A program made the translations under genes and the position numbers. Positions 34,851 through 42,978 of a DNA stretch of 64,000 nucleotides are shown here, in pieces. Origin of the DNA: Nitrospina sp052156635 (GTDB taxonomy: Bacteria; Nitrospinota; Nitrospinia; Nitrospinales; Nitrospinaceae); assembly GCF_052156635.1 (NCBI RefSeq), contig NZ_JBQKUO010000005.1, forward strand, positions 62,001-126,000, in the 5' to 3' direction. How positions within the stretch are numbered: position 1 is the first letter of the stretch; every line of letters starts with the position of its first letter. The notes under the pieces were generated by a model. The model did no database searches and was not told the DNA's origin. It saw only the letters and a program-made list of their open reading frames with translations.

Positions 34851-34933
34851 CATAGATTCTTCGCTTCGCTCAGAATGACAATTCAAACTCAACCCTGTCA
34901 TTCTGAGAAGCCGCAGGCGACGAAGAATCTATG
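34851..34933. repeat. Large REP-like inverted-repeat element
   Basis: The outer arms CATAGATTCTTCG (34851-34863) and CGAAGAATCTATG (34921-34933) are perfect complements, as are the inner arms CTCAGAATGACA (34869-34880) and TGTCATTCTGAG. The right side holds a small extra palindrome GCCGCAGGC. This is the TCATTCTGAG/GAAGAATCTATG element seen as dispersed repeats in several phyla; such elements can be mobilised by RAYT-type transposases. No transposase is nearby. Confidence 0.75.
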
Positions 34934-34987
34934 TGTTAATTTAAAACCAAGACCTCACGGTCTTCTTGAATAGATGGGGGACGAATC

Positions 34988-35302
34988 ATGGTACAGAAAA
35001 CCGCATTGAGCGACGACGAGCTTCAGCAGAAACTGAAAGAGATGGCGCCGGAATGGAAGGTCGATAAAAACGAGAAGGGCCTGCCCTTCATCTACCGCGT
35101 GTACCGCGCCAAAGAGTATTTGAAAGGGATCGACTTCGTCCGGCAGGTGGCCGAGGAAGCGGAGAAGGAAAACCACCACCCCGACATCCTGATCCACTAC
35201 AAACGCATCACCGTGCGTTACTGGACGCACACCGTGAGCGGCGTCACCCTGGCCGACGTGGAGATGGCCCAGCAAATCGACCCGCTGTTCGAGAAAGAAT
35301 AA
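34988..35302 (+). CDS. phhB: Pterin-4a-carbinolamine dehydratase
   Basis: The 104-residue enzyme contains the family active-site motif EKENHHPDILIHYKRITVRYWTH (written here as ENHHPDI plus the downstream strand), with the catalytic His pair and the RYWTHTV strand. It dehydrates 4a-hydroxytetrahydrobiopterin after aromatic amino-acid hydroxylation; many bacteria use it in other ways. No phenylalanine hydroxylase gene is in the window. GGGGGA lies just before the ATG. Confidence 0.9.
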   Translation: MVQKTALSDDELQQKLKEMAPEWKVDKNEKGLPFIYRVYRAKEYLKGIDFVRQVAEEAEKENHHPDILIHYKRITVRYWTHTVSGVTLADVEMAQQIDPLFEKE

Positions 35303-35332
35303 AGTGACGGCCGCAGGGCGGAAGCGGACTTC

Positions 35333-36574
35333 TTAAACCTCTTCCTCTTCCTTCAGGATGTCGTCGAGGGTCTGGCGTCGGCGGGCGAGGATGCACTTAC
35401 CGCCGTCCACCATCACTTCCGGCAGCAAGGGCTGGGTGTTGTAGTTCGACGACATGACAAAGCCGTACGCCCCGGCGCCCCCCACCACCATGATGTCGCC
35501 CGGATTGGGCAAGGGCAGTTTGCGCGTTACGGGTTCCTCATTTTCCTGAGTGAGCACGTCTCCCGACTCGCACACCGGCCCGGCGACGATCACGTCCTGC
35601 TCCGGGCCCAGATTGTCACCCACAAACTGAATGGCGTGGTACGAGCCGTAGGCCATCGGTCTGAGTAGATGACAGAAACCGATGTTGCCCAGCACGTAGT
35701 CGAGGCGCCTGCCGTTTTCGTCTAGCGTGTGGTTGAGTGCCCGCACCTCACCCAGCAGGTACCCGCACCCGGCGACGAAACGCCTGCCGGGCTCGATCTC
35801 ACAGCGGATCTTGCGGCCGAAATGTTTTTCCAGGATGGCGAGGCGTTCCTCCAGGATCGGTTTGTAGGCGGAGACATCGGCCTCCGGCTGACCTTCACGG
35901 TACTGGTATGGCAGGCCCCCGCCGAAATTGATCACCTCCACATCGTCGAACTGCCTGGCGAACTCGACCAGCTTGCCGGTCAGCCGTTTCAGGTGCTCCA
36001 TGTCGCCGCCGGAACCGATGTGGATGTGCACGCCGTTGATGATGAGGCCGTATTCCTTCGCGATGGCGCGTGCCTCGTCGAGGCTCTGGTGCCAGATGCC
36101 GTGTTTGCTGTAGGGGCCGCCGGTGTTGGTCTTCTTGGAATGGCCCGCGCCCTCTCCCGGGTTGATGCGGATGGAGACCTTGTTCGATCCCTTGCCGAGC
36201 CGTTTCAGTGTCTGCCCGTACTCGCGAAGCATCCCCAGCGTGCCGCAGTTGGTGTACACGTTGTTCTCGATGCAGTACTCCGCGTCCGAAGCGTGAAAGA
36301 ACACGTCGCTGGTGAAGCAGACCTCCGAGGCGTCGAAACCCGCACGCAGGGCCCGCTGGACTTCCAGCACGCTGACGGCGTCAATGTGAATCCCCTGCTT
36401 CTTCATTTCCTGCAGGATGACGCGGTTCGATTCCGCCTTCATGGCGTAACGCACCACCGGCGCGAGGGTTTTGATCTCCGCGATGGCGGCGCGCAGGGTT
36501 TTCAGGCTGTACACGTACACCGGGGTGCCGTATTGCCGGGCGATGTCGCGGACGTCCACATCTTCGATTTTCAT
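35333..36574 (-). CDS. lysA: Diaminopimelate decarboxylase
   Basis: The 413-residue PLP enzyme of fold III is the last step of lysine synthesis. It has the Schiff-base Lys in VRYAMKAESNR, INPGEGAGHSKKTNTGGPYSKHGI, the HIHIGSGG phosphate-binding block, INFGGGLPYQYREG, EPGRRFVAGCGYLLGEV, the C-terminal GPVCESGDVL active-site Cys and GAYGFVMSSNYN. GGAGAGAGC precedes the ATG. It is divergent from speA, another basic amino-acid decarboxylase. Confidence 0.93.
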   Translation of the reverse strand: MKIEDVDVRDIARQYGTPVYVYSLKTLRAAIAEIKTLAPVVRYAMKAESNRVILQEMKKQGIHIDAVSVLEVQRALRAGFDASEVCFTSDVFFHASDAEYCIENNVYTNCGTLGMLREYGQTLKRLGKGSNKVSIRINPGEGAGHSKKTNTGGPYSKHGIWHQSLDEARAIAKEYGLIINGVHIHIGSGGDMEHLKRLTGKLVEFARQFDDVEVINFGGGLPYQYREGQPEADVSAYKPILEERLAILEKHFGRKIRCEIEPGRRFVAGCGYLLGEVRALNHTLDENGRRLDYVLGNIGFCHLLRPMAYGSYHAIQFVGDNLGPEQDVIVAGPVCESGDVLTQENEEPVTRKLPLPNPGDIMVVGGAGAYGFVMSSNYNTQPLLPEVMVDGGKCILARRRQTLDDILKEEEEV

Positions 36575-36695
36575 GCTCTCTCCTGAAAGGGTGTTACCAT
36601 GGGATTGGGAAACGAGGTCCGGCCTTTATAACACAAATCGCCGACCGGCAAAAACCGCTTTTGAACCGCCCGCCACCCCCACCCCTGTTTTCTGT

Positions 36696-36723
36696 TTGAC
36701 ATCGTCCGGGGGTGTCTTTTAAA
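36696..36723 (+). promoter_or_regulatory. Probable speA promoter
   Basis: TTGACA at 36696-36701 and TTTAAA 16 bp downstream, in the lysA-speA intergenic region, about 55 bp before the speA start. Confidence 0.5.
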
Positions 36724-36779
36724 ACTGAACGAATACACTCATTTTCCAAAGAACCCGCACCAGAGGACACCGATCCGGA

Positions 36780-38684
36780 ATGCAGAAATGGACCATTGAA
36801 AAATCGAGGGAATTGTACAACATCGACGGCTGGGGGTGCGGCTACTTCGGCATCAACGAAAAAGGGCACATCATCGTCCGCCCGGACCAGACCAACGAGC
36901 ACACGGTCGACCTGAAACTGCTGGTGGACGACATCAAGGCCAAGGGCTATTCCCTGCCGGTCCTGATCCGTTTCTCCGACATCCTCAAATCCAGCATCGC
37001 CAAACTGGCCCATGCGTTCCGGAAAGCCGCGGTGGACCACAACTACACCGGCGAGTACCACGGCGTGTACCCGATCAAGGTCAACCAGCAGAGACAGGTG
37101 GTGGAAGAGATCGTGAAGTTCGGCCGGGACCACAACATCGGCCTCGAAGCCGGGTCGAAGCCCGAGCTCCACGCCATCCTCGCCATCATGGACAACCCGG
37201 AGGCCCTGCTCATCTGCAACGGCTACAAGGACGAGTCGTTCATCCGCCTCGCGCTGATGGGCCAGAAGCTGGGCAAGCGTGTGTTCATCGTGGTCGAACG
37301 CCTGTCGGAACTTTCCATGACCCTCCGTGTGGCGGAGGAAATCGGTGTCACGCCGAACATCGGCCTGCGCATCAAGCTGTTCTCCGCGGGAGCCGGACGC
37401 TGGGCGTCTTCCGGCGGCGAATACTCGAAGTTCGGACTGAGCCCGATGGAAACCGTGGAGGCGGTGGAGATCGCCCGCAAGGAGGGGGCGCTGGACTGCA
37501 TCCAGCTCATTCACTTCCACCTAGGCAGCCAGATCACCAACATCCGCCGCATCAAGAACAGCCTGAAGGAAGTCGGCCGGTATTACTCCGAACTCATGAA
37601 GATGGGGTGCAACCTGAAATTCATCGACGTCGGCGGCGGGCTGGGCGTGGATTACGACGGATCGAAGTCCACCTTCGCCTCCAGCACCAACTATACGGTG
37701 CAGGAATACGCCAACGACGTCATCTACCACCTCTCGGAAATCTGCGAGGAGGAAAACCTGCCGCACCCGAACATCATCTCGGAATCCGGCCGGGCCATGA
37801 CGGCGTACCACTCCATTCTCGTGTTCAACGTGCTGGAGGTGGCCTCGTTCCCGGACTCGGATCACGATTTCGATATCGACGACGACGCACCGAGCGTGGT
37901 GCAGGAGTTGCACTACGTCCTCGAACAGGCGTCGAACAAGAACATCACCGAATCCTGGCACGACGCGCTGGACCTCAAGGACCAGTCGCAGAACCAGTTT
38001 TCACTGGGCATGATATCGCTCAAGGACAAGGCCATTGCCGACAAGCTGTTCTGGGGCATCTGCCGGAAAATTCAGGACCTGGCGTCACGCCTCAAGTACA
38101 TGCCGGACGAACTCAAAACGCTCAACCAGCGTCTCGCCGACAAGTACTTCTGCAACTTCTCCGTGTTCCAGTCGCTCCCCGACTCGTGGGCCATCGACCA
38201 GGTGTTTCCCATCGTTCCCCTGCAACGGCTGAACGAACATCCGTCGCGCGAGGCAACGCTGATGGACCTGACCTGCGACTCCGACGGGATGATCGACACA
38301 TTCATCGGCAACCACAACATGGAACGCACCCTGCCCCTGCATCCGGTGAACAGCGAGCCGTACCGAATCGGCATCTTCCTCACCGGCGCATACCAGGAAA
38401 TCCTGGGCGACCTGCACAACCTGTTCGGCGACACCAACACCGTTCACGTGTCATTGAAAAAGGACGGGACGCTCAAGTACGAGCAGATCATCGAGGGGGA
38501 GGACGTCACGGACGTGCTCGACTACGTGCAGTTCCGCGCGGAAGAGCTGGCGGGACGCATGGCGGGATTCCTGTTCCACAGCGTGCAGAACGGCCGGCTT
38601 TCGCAGGAAGAAGCCGACCAGTTTCTCAACCTGTACAAGGAAGGCCTGTCCGGCTACACCTACCTCATCAAACCGGACAAATAA
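36780..38684 (+). CDS. speA: Biosynthetic arginine decarboxylase
   Basis: The 634-residue PLP enzyme makes agmatine, the first step of the arginine route to putrescine and spermidine. It has the family start (KWTIEKSRELYNIDGWGCGYF), the PLP Lys in YPIKVNQQ, GLEAGSKPEL, LIHFHLGSQI, FIDVGGGLGVDYDGSK, ISESGRAMTAYHS and the inserted helical domain of SpeA. Its length matches the fold III SpeA family (about 630-660). No speB or agmatinase is nearby. An ATG at 36780 is preceded by GAGGACACC. Confidence 0.94.
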   Translation: MQKWTIEKSRELYNIDGWGCGYFGINEKGHIIVRPDQTNEHTVDLKLLVDDIKAKGYSLPVLIRFSDILKSSIAKLAHAFRKAAVDHNYTGEYHGVYPIKVNQQRQVVEEIVKFGRDHNIGLEAGSKPELHAILAIMDNPEALLICNGYKDESFIRLALMGQKLGKRVFIVVERLSELSMTLRVAEEIGVTPNIGLRIKLFSAGAGRWASSGGEYSKFGLSPMETVEAVEIARKEGALDCIQLIHFHLGSQITNIRRIKNSLKEVGRYYSELMKMGCNLKFIDVGGGLGVDYDGSKSTFASSTNYTVQEYANDVIYHLSEICEEENLPHPNIISESGRAMTAYHSILVFNVLEVASFPDSDHDFDIDDDAPSVVQELHYVLEQASNKNITESWHDALDLKDQSQNQFSLGMISLKDKAIADKLFWGICRKIQDLASRLKYMPDELKTLNQRLADKYFCNFSVFQSLPDSWAIDQVFPIVPLQRLNEHPSREATLMDLTCDSDGMIDTFIGNHNMERTLPLHPVNSEPYRIGIFLTGAYQEILGDLHNLFGDTNTVHVSLKKDGTLKYEQIIEGEDVTDVLDYVQFRAEELAGRMAGFLFHSVQNGRLSQEEADQFLNLYKEGLSGYTYLIKPDK

Positions 38685-38690
38685 ACGGGG

Positions 38691-39488
38691 TCATTTCATC
38701 AACGTACCGCGGCTGCTGCCTTTTTCGAGGACGGCGATCATGGCGTCGTGGATGAGTCCGTTCGACGTCAGAATCTCGCGGTCACCATACTGAAACGGCG
38801 TGCCGTCGAACCGCGTCACCCGGCCACCCGCTTCTTCGAGGATCAGCACACCCGCCGCGTAGTCCCAGGTATTCAACTTCAATTCCCAGAACCCTTCGAA
38901 CCGCCCCATCGCCGTGTAGCACAGATCGAGGGCGGCCGACCCGGCGCGGCGTACCGCCTGGCAGGCGCTGATGAAGTTGATGAAGTGGTCCAGGTTGTTG
39001 TGCGTCGCGGTATGGATGTCGTAGGCGAAACCCGTCACCAGCAGGCTTTCCTTCAGGTTGGCGAGAGGCGAGACGGCGATGGGTTTGCCGTTCATCGTCG
39101 CGCCCTTTCCCTTTTCGGCGACAAACAACTCGTCGAGGCTGGGATTGTACACCACCCCGACCACAGTTTCGTTTTCGTGACGGTAAGCGATGGACACGCA
39201 GTAGCAGGGGTAGCCGTGCGCGTAGTTGATGGTGCCGTCCAGCGGATCGATCACCCACAGGTGATCGGCGTGGCCGACGGTCTCGCCGGATTCCTCGGCC
39301 AGCACAGCGTGATCGGGAAACGTTTTCTGGATGCGGTCGATGATTTCTTTTTCGCAGAGAAGGTCGACTTCGGTGACGGGGTTGATGTCGCCCTTGTAGC
39401 GGATTTCACCGATGCAGTCGGCGCGTTCTTTCTGGATGCGACCCGCCGCCCGCGCCGCCTCCACGGCCACCTGCAGGGGAGCGGTCAT
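38691..39488 (-). CDS. suhB: Inositol monophosphatase family protein
   Basis: The 265-residue Mg-dependent phosphatase has the metal motifs VLAEESGE (about 66-73), WVIDPLDGTINYAHGYPCYCVSIAY and the C-terminal WDYAAGVLILEEAGGRVTRFDG. It may act on myo-inositol-1-phosphate or, like SuhB, have a role with rRNA transcription. Its start overlaps the mnmA stop by ATGA, so rsmD-mnmA-suhB form one operon. Confidence 0.9.
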   Translation of the reverse strand: MTAPLQVAVEAARAAGRIQKERADCIGEIRYKGDINPVTEVDLLCEKEIIDRIQKTFPDHAVLAEESGETVGHADHLWVIDPLDGTINYAHGYPCYCVSIAYRHENETVVGVVYNPSLDELFVAEKGKGATMNGKPIAVSPLANLKESLLVTGFAYDIHTATHNNLDHFINFISACQAVRRAGSAALDLCYTAMGRFEGFWELKLNTWDYAAGVLILEEAGGRVTRFDGTPFQYGDREILTSNGLIHDAMIAVLEKGSSRGTLMK

Positions 39489-40585
39489 TCAATCCACCCC
39501 CCGCCGACAATGCAGTCGTCCGTGTAAAGCACAGCGGACTGACCCGGCGTGATGGCGGGCTGGGGATGTTCCAGCTGGATGCGCGCGCGCTCGCCCGGAA
39601 GCGGCGTCACCACACAGGCCACCGGCTGGTGACGGTAACGGATCTGCACTTCCGCCTCGAACGCCTCGCAGTGATCCAACTGCCACGTCACGTCGCTCAC
39701 CGTGAACTCTTCGCGGAACAGGTCGTTCTTCGGTCCCACGACGACTTCGTTATTGACCGTATCGATGGCGGTCACGTAGTACGGTTCCGGCAGGCCGCCC
39801 AGGTTGAGTCCCTTGCGCTGGCCGATGGTGTAGGCCGGATAGCCCTTGTGTGTGCCCAGCACGTCGCCGTCGGCATTGACGATGTTGCCCGGACGAAACA
39901 GCGCCGCGTCCACTTCGTTTTCAATGAACTTGGCGTAATCGTTATCGGGGATGAAACAGATTTCGTGCGATTCCGCCTTGCCCGCGACGTTCAGGCGGTA
40001 CTTCTCGGCGAGGCCACGCACTTCCTTCTTTTCCATGTCGCCCAGCGGGAACACGAGGCGCGACAACTGCTCCTGCGACAGGTTGAACAGGAAATAACTC
40101 TGGTCCTTGGAGGCGTCGCGACCGCGCCGCACGGTGTAGCGTCCGCTTGCGTCCTTCACTACCGAAGCGTAGTGGCCGGTGGCGATGTAGTCGTAACCGT
40201 AAACCTCTGCCTTGTGCATGAGCTCGTCGAACTTGAGCTTCTTGTTGCAGGCGGTGCAGGGGATGGGCGTGCGGCCCTTCAGGTATTCGTCGACGAAGTA
40301 ATCGACCACGCCCTCGCGGAATTCTTTTTCCAGGTTGAGGATGTAGAACGGGATGCCGACCCGCTCCGCCACGCGGCGGGCGTCGCCCAGGTCATCGAGC
40401 GAACAGCAGGTGCCAAAACGGTTGTCCGTATCCCAGCTGTAGTTCCACAACTGGAGCGAGATGCCGACCAGGTCGAATCCCTGTTCCTTCAGCAGGGCGG
40501 CGGCGACGGAGCTGTCCACCCCGCCGCTCATGGCGACGACGACCTTGCAGTCGGTGCCGATCTCAACTGTCTGGAGTTCCGTCAT
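39485..40585 (-). CDS. mnmA: tRNA-specific 2-thiouridylase
   Basis: The 366-residue enzyme thiolates U34 of Glu, Gln and Lys tRNAs. Present are the PP-loop VVVAMSGGVDSSVAA, GTCCSLDDLGDARRVAER, CTACNKKLKF (catalytic Cys), ATGHYASVV, KDQSYFLFNL and the second Cys region SHEICFIPDNDY. The gene lies 3 nt after rsmD. It modifies the same tRNA families as the two tRNA genes just upstream on the other strand, though both tRNAs here have C at position 34 and so are not its substrates. Confidence 0.94.
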   Translation of the reverse strand: MTELQTVEIGTDCKVVVAMSGGVDSSVAAALLKEQGFDLVGISLQLWNYSWDTDNRFGTCCSLDDLGDARRVAERVGIPFYILNLEKEFREGVVDYFVDEYLKGRTPIPCTACNKKLKFDELMHKAEVYGYDYIATGHYASVVKDASGRYTVRRGRDASKDQSYFLFNLSQEQLSRLVFPLGDMEKKEVRGLAEKYRLNVAGKAESHEICFIPDNDYAKFIENEVDAALFRPGNIVNADGDVLGTHKGYPAYTIGQRKGLNLGGLPEPYYVTAIDTVNNEVVVGPKNDLFREEFTVSDVTWQLDHCEAFEAEVQIRYRHQPVACVVTPLPGERARIQLEHPQPAITPGQSAVLYTDDCIVGGGWIE

Positions 40586-40588
40586 GGA

Positions 40589-41164
40589 TCAACCGTTTTC
40601 CAAATAAAAAAAAGACAAACAGGTGTCGCCTGTCCGCCGGGTTTCACGTTTTTTCAGTCTAACATAGTTTTCAGCGAGGGCGGTTTTGTGAAAATGCTCG
40701 GCCACCACCTCCGCCTCCGGGGCGAGGATGCCGGATTCCGCCAGCGCCGTCAGGGTTTCCGTGTACAGATCGGCCTCGAACGGCGGATCCACGTACACCC
40801 AGTCGAACACCTCCCCCTGGCGGGCGAGCCGGTCGATGGCCTGCCGGGCTGTGGCGGAAAGCAGGGTCCAGTCCGCTGAATCGGCGTTCGGCTCCAGCAG
40901 GCGGCATTTTTTCAGGTTGCCCTGCAGGAGATCGCGGACTTTGGCTCTGGCCTCCACGAACACCACCCGTTTTGCTCCCCGGCTGAGGGCTTCGATGCCC
41001 ACCGCACCGCTGCCTGCGAACAGGTCCAGCACCCGCGCGCCTTCGATGCCGCTGCCCGCAATGTTGAACAGGGACTCGCGCACCCGGTCCAGCGTGGGCC
41101 GGATATCGAGCCCTTTCAGCGGATTCAGCCGCGTGCCCCTCAGGCTCCCGCCGATCACCCGCAC
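40589..41164 (-). CDS. rsmD: 16S rRNA (guanine966-N2)-methyltransferase RsmD
   Basis: The 191-residue methyltransferase starts from GTG at 41164 with MRVIGGSLRGTRLNPLKGLDIRPTLDRVRES, and has VLDLFAGSGAVGIEALSRGA (SAM site) and the catalytic motif DWVYVDPPFEAD. It modifies G966 of 16S rRNA in the 30S subunit. First gene of the rsmD-mnmA-suhB operon, divergent from the tRNA-Gln promoter. Confidence 0.92.
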   Translation of the reverse strand: MRVIGGSLRGTRLNPLKGLDIRPTLDRVRESLFNIAGSGIEGARVLDLFAGSGAVGIEALSRGAKRVVFVEARAKVRDLLQGNLKKCRLLEPNADSADWTLLSATARQAIDRLARQGEVFDWVYVDPPFEADLYTETLTALAESGILAPEAEVVAEHFHKTALAENYVRLKKRETRRTGDTCLSFFYLENG

Positions 41165-41281
41165 AGCAGCCGCCCCGGCAGGATTCCGTCTGTAATAAAA
41201 TCATGAAAAATCAATTCATTCCCCCATTGACCCGGCAACCGCGGGTGTTTTATTATTCTCTACCCCTTTTGTCAAATCACC

Positions 41282-41310
41282 TTGAAACCGGAAGGTTTAA
41301 TTCATACAAT
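41282..41310 (+). promoter_or_regulatory. Promoter of tRNA-Gln
   Basis: TTGAAA at 41282-41287 and TACAAT at 41305-41310 with a 17-bp spacer, 11 bp before the tRNA start: a strong sigma-70 match. Confidence 0.75.
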
Positions 41311-41321
41311 AGGTTCAACGC

Positions 41322-41395
41322 TCGGGTATCGTCTAATGGTAGGACGTCAGATTCTGGCTCTGAAGGTTGAGGTTCGAATCCTTGTACCCGAGCCA
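41322..41395 (+). tRNA. trnQ: tRNA-Gln (anticodon CTG)
   Basis: The 74-nt sequence folds as a full cloverleaf. The acceptor stem TCGGGTA pairs with TACCCGA, the D-arm is GTC/GAC-type, the anticodon stem TCAGA/TCTGA carries loop TTCTGGC (anticodon CTG), and the T-loop is TTCGAAT. CCA is encoded at the 3' end. A membrane-protein ORF follows 27 nt later. Confidence 0.95.
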
Positions 41396-41422
41396 TTTTT
41401 TTGTTTTTCACAGGAGGAGTGA

Positions 41423-41914
41423 ATGCCGGCCGCCAGTATTTACCGCAACCCGTTTCTGCTTGGATTGTGCGCCCCCGCCTACAACCTGGTGGGGACCGTG
41501 GCCGTGGTCAGCGACTTCCTTCTGTTCACCATGTTCATTTTCGCCACGCTCGGCATCCTGGGCGCGTATGTGACGGACTTCCACATCCTGTCCGGCCTGT
41601 ACCCCAACGAGCTGATGCACAAAACGGCGGTGGCGTCGCTTCTCGGCATCGTGTTCGGCCTCATCATGTGGGCCATCAACATGCTGTTCGCAGCCCCGAC
41701 CACCGAGGCGGATTCCGCCCCGGTCTCCCCCGCCGGAAAGTTTTTCATCACCTGGGTGGTGATGGGCGTGCCTTCGTACTTCCTGATGGTGTACCTGGTC
41801 AGCCGCCTCAACAAGCGCGACCTGGAAGCCGAAGAGCGCATCCGGCAGGAGAAAAAGAAGCAGCGAAAAAGCAGTGGTCCGCCCCTGATCAACAGGGACG
41901 GCGGCGGTATCTGA
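41423..41914 (+). CDS. Membrane protein between two tRNA genes
   Basis: The 163-residue protein has four hydrophobic segments (about 10-30, 36-52, 69-90, 108-130) and a highly basic, probably cytoplasmic C-terminal tail (residues 134-163, KRDLEAEERIRQEKKKQRKS). A strong AGGAGGAG precedes the ATG at 41423. It lies 27 nt after tRNA-Gln and its stop is 6 nt before tRNA-Glu, so it is almost certainly carried on the same primary transcript. No family is recognised. Confidence 0.75.
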   Translation: MPAASIYRNPFLLGLCAPAYNLVGTVAVVSDFLLFTMFIFATLGILGAYVTDFHILSGLYPNELMHKTAVASLLGIVFGLIMWAINMLFAAPTTEADSAPVSPAGKFFITWVVMGVPSYFLMVYLVSRLNKRDLEAEERIRQEKKKQRKSSGPPLINRDGGGI

Positions 41915-41920
41915 CAGCGC

Positions 41921-41992
41921 GGCCCCATCGTCTAGCGGTTAGGACGCCGGCCTCTCACGCCGGAAACAGGGGTTCGATTCCCCTTGGGGCTA
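41921..41992 (+). tRNA. trnE: tRNA-Glu (anticodon CTC)
   Basis: The 72-nt sequence folds as a tRNA. The acceptor stem GGCCCCA pairs with TGGGGCT, the anticodon stem CCGGC/GCCGG carries loop CTCTCAC (anticodon CTC) and the T-arm is AGGGG/CCCCT with TTCGATT. CCA is not encoded, unlike the tRNA-Gln upstream. The start is 6 nt from the stop of the membrane-protein ORF. Confidence 0.95.
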
Positions 41993-42104
41993 CTCTTTCC
42001 CTTCCACAGGGAAGGAACCCGGTTTGCACCAAGCCATCCCTTTTCGTTCCCCACGGTCTTCGGGGAAGGGGGCCTTCAATCATCTCTTCTGGAGGCAAGA
42101 TAAC

Positions 42105-42929
42105 GTGTTCCGATTCCAAACTCAACGTTTCCTGAAAACGATTTCCTTCACCGCGCTGGCGCTGGCCTGCGTGCTGATCGCCCTGCCCGCTCATGCGGGT
42201 GTCCAGACCAAGGAGATCACCCATAAGCTGGACGGCGTCGAACTGAAAGCCTTCGTCGCCTGGAACGACGCAGTCGAGGGCAAACGCCCCGGCATCCTCG
42301 TCGTGCACGAGTGGTGGGGGCACAACGAACACGCGCGGAACCGCGCGCACATGCTGGCGGAGCTGGGCTACACCGCGCTGGCGCTCGACATGTACGGCGA
42401 CGGCAAGCTGGCCGATCACCCGAAAAAAGCGGGTGAGTTCATGAACGCGGCGTTCAAGGACTGGGAAGGCAGCCAGGCGAAGTTCAACCGCGCCCTGGAA
42501 ATCCTGAAGTCGGAGCCGACGGTGGACGCGGACCGCATCGGCGCCATCGGGTTCTGTTTCGGCGGTGCGGTGTCCATCCGCATGGCGCGGAGCGGCGCGG
42601 ACCTCGACGCCGTGGTGGCGTTCCACAGCGCCCTGCCGGACCAGCCGCCGGTGAGCAAGGGCGACGTCAAGGCGTCGATCCTCGTCATCAACGGCTCGGA
42701 AGACGGCTTCCTGCCCGCCGACCGGGTGGCCGGGTTCATGAAGGAAATGTTCGAGGCCAATGTCGATTTGACCTACATCAACCTGCAAGGCGTCAAACAC
42801 AGCTACACCAACCCGCAGGCCGACGAGTTCCGCCAGAAATTCAACATCGACAGCCTGGTGTACGACAAGCAGGCGGACGAACGCGCGTGGAAATCCATGC
42901 AGGCGTTTTTCGACCGGGTGTTTCAATGA
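42105..42929 (+). CDS. Exported dienelactone hydrolase family protein, GTG start
   Basis: The 274-residue alpha/beta hydrolase has a signal peptide (residues 1-27, LPAHA-G). Catalytic Cys lies in IGFCFGGAVS (about residue 149, replacing Ser as in dienelactone hydrolases), the Asp in NGSEDGFLPA and the His in VKHSYTNP. HEWWGHNEHARNR is the oxyanion region. The start is GTG at 42105, seven nt after GGAGGC; a longer in-frame start gives no signal peptide. The substrate is unknown. It is followed by a pirin gene 49 nt downstream. Confidence 0.85.
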   Translation: MFRFQTQRFLKTISFTALALACVLIALPAHAGVQTKEITHKLDGVELKAFVAWNDAVEGKRPGILVVHEWWGHNEHARNRAHMLAELGYTALALDMYGDGKLADHPKKAGEFMNAAFKDWEGSQAKFNRALEILKSEPTVDADRIGAIGFCFGGAVSIRMARSGADLDAVVAFHSALPDQPPVSKGDVKASILVINGSEDGFLPADRVAGFMKEMFEANVDLTYINLQGVKHSYTNPQADEFRQKFNIDSLVYDKQADERAWKSMQAFFDRVFQ

Positions 42930-42978
42930 TAGTCTGATTACGAGGGGGGCTGGCTTTCATCCATCCGAAGGAGGCATC

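Larger units (their letters stand above)
34679..34987. repeat. Repeat-rich intergenic region between the redox cluster and the PCD gene
   Basis: About 310 bp without a gene but packed with palindromes. These are a C-rich/G-rich element (about 34695-34735), an 8-bp perfect stem CCCCCTTC/GAAGGGGG at 34758-34776 followed by G- and T-rich sequence (possible terminator), and an 8-bp stem GTCATCCA/TGGATGAC at 34803-34830. A large REP-like inverted pair follows at 34851-34933. Confidence 0.65.

Noticed and set aside
34851..34933. CRISPR-like repeat
   Set aside because: The arms form one inverted pair, not direct repeats with unique spacers.
36836..38755. 639-codon frame overlapping speA in another plus-strand frame
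   Set aside because: speA has all family motifs; the other frame is Arg/Pro-rich and typical of GC-rich shadows.
39566..40879. 437-codon plus-strand frame over mnmA and rsmD
   Set aside because: Antisense to two well-supported genes and without motifs.
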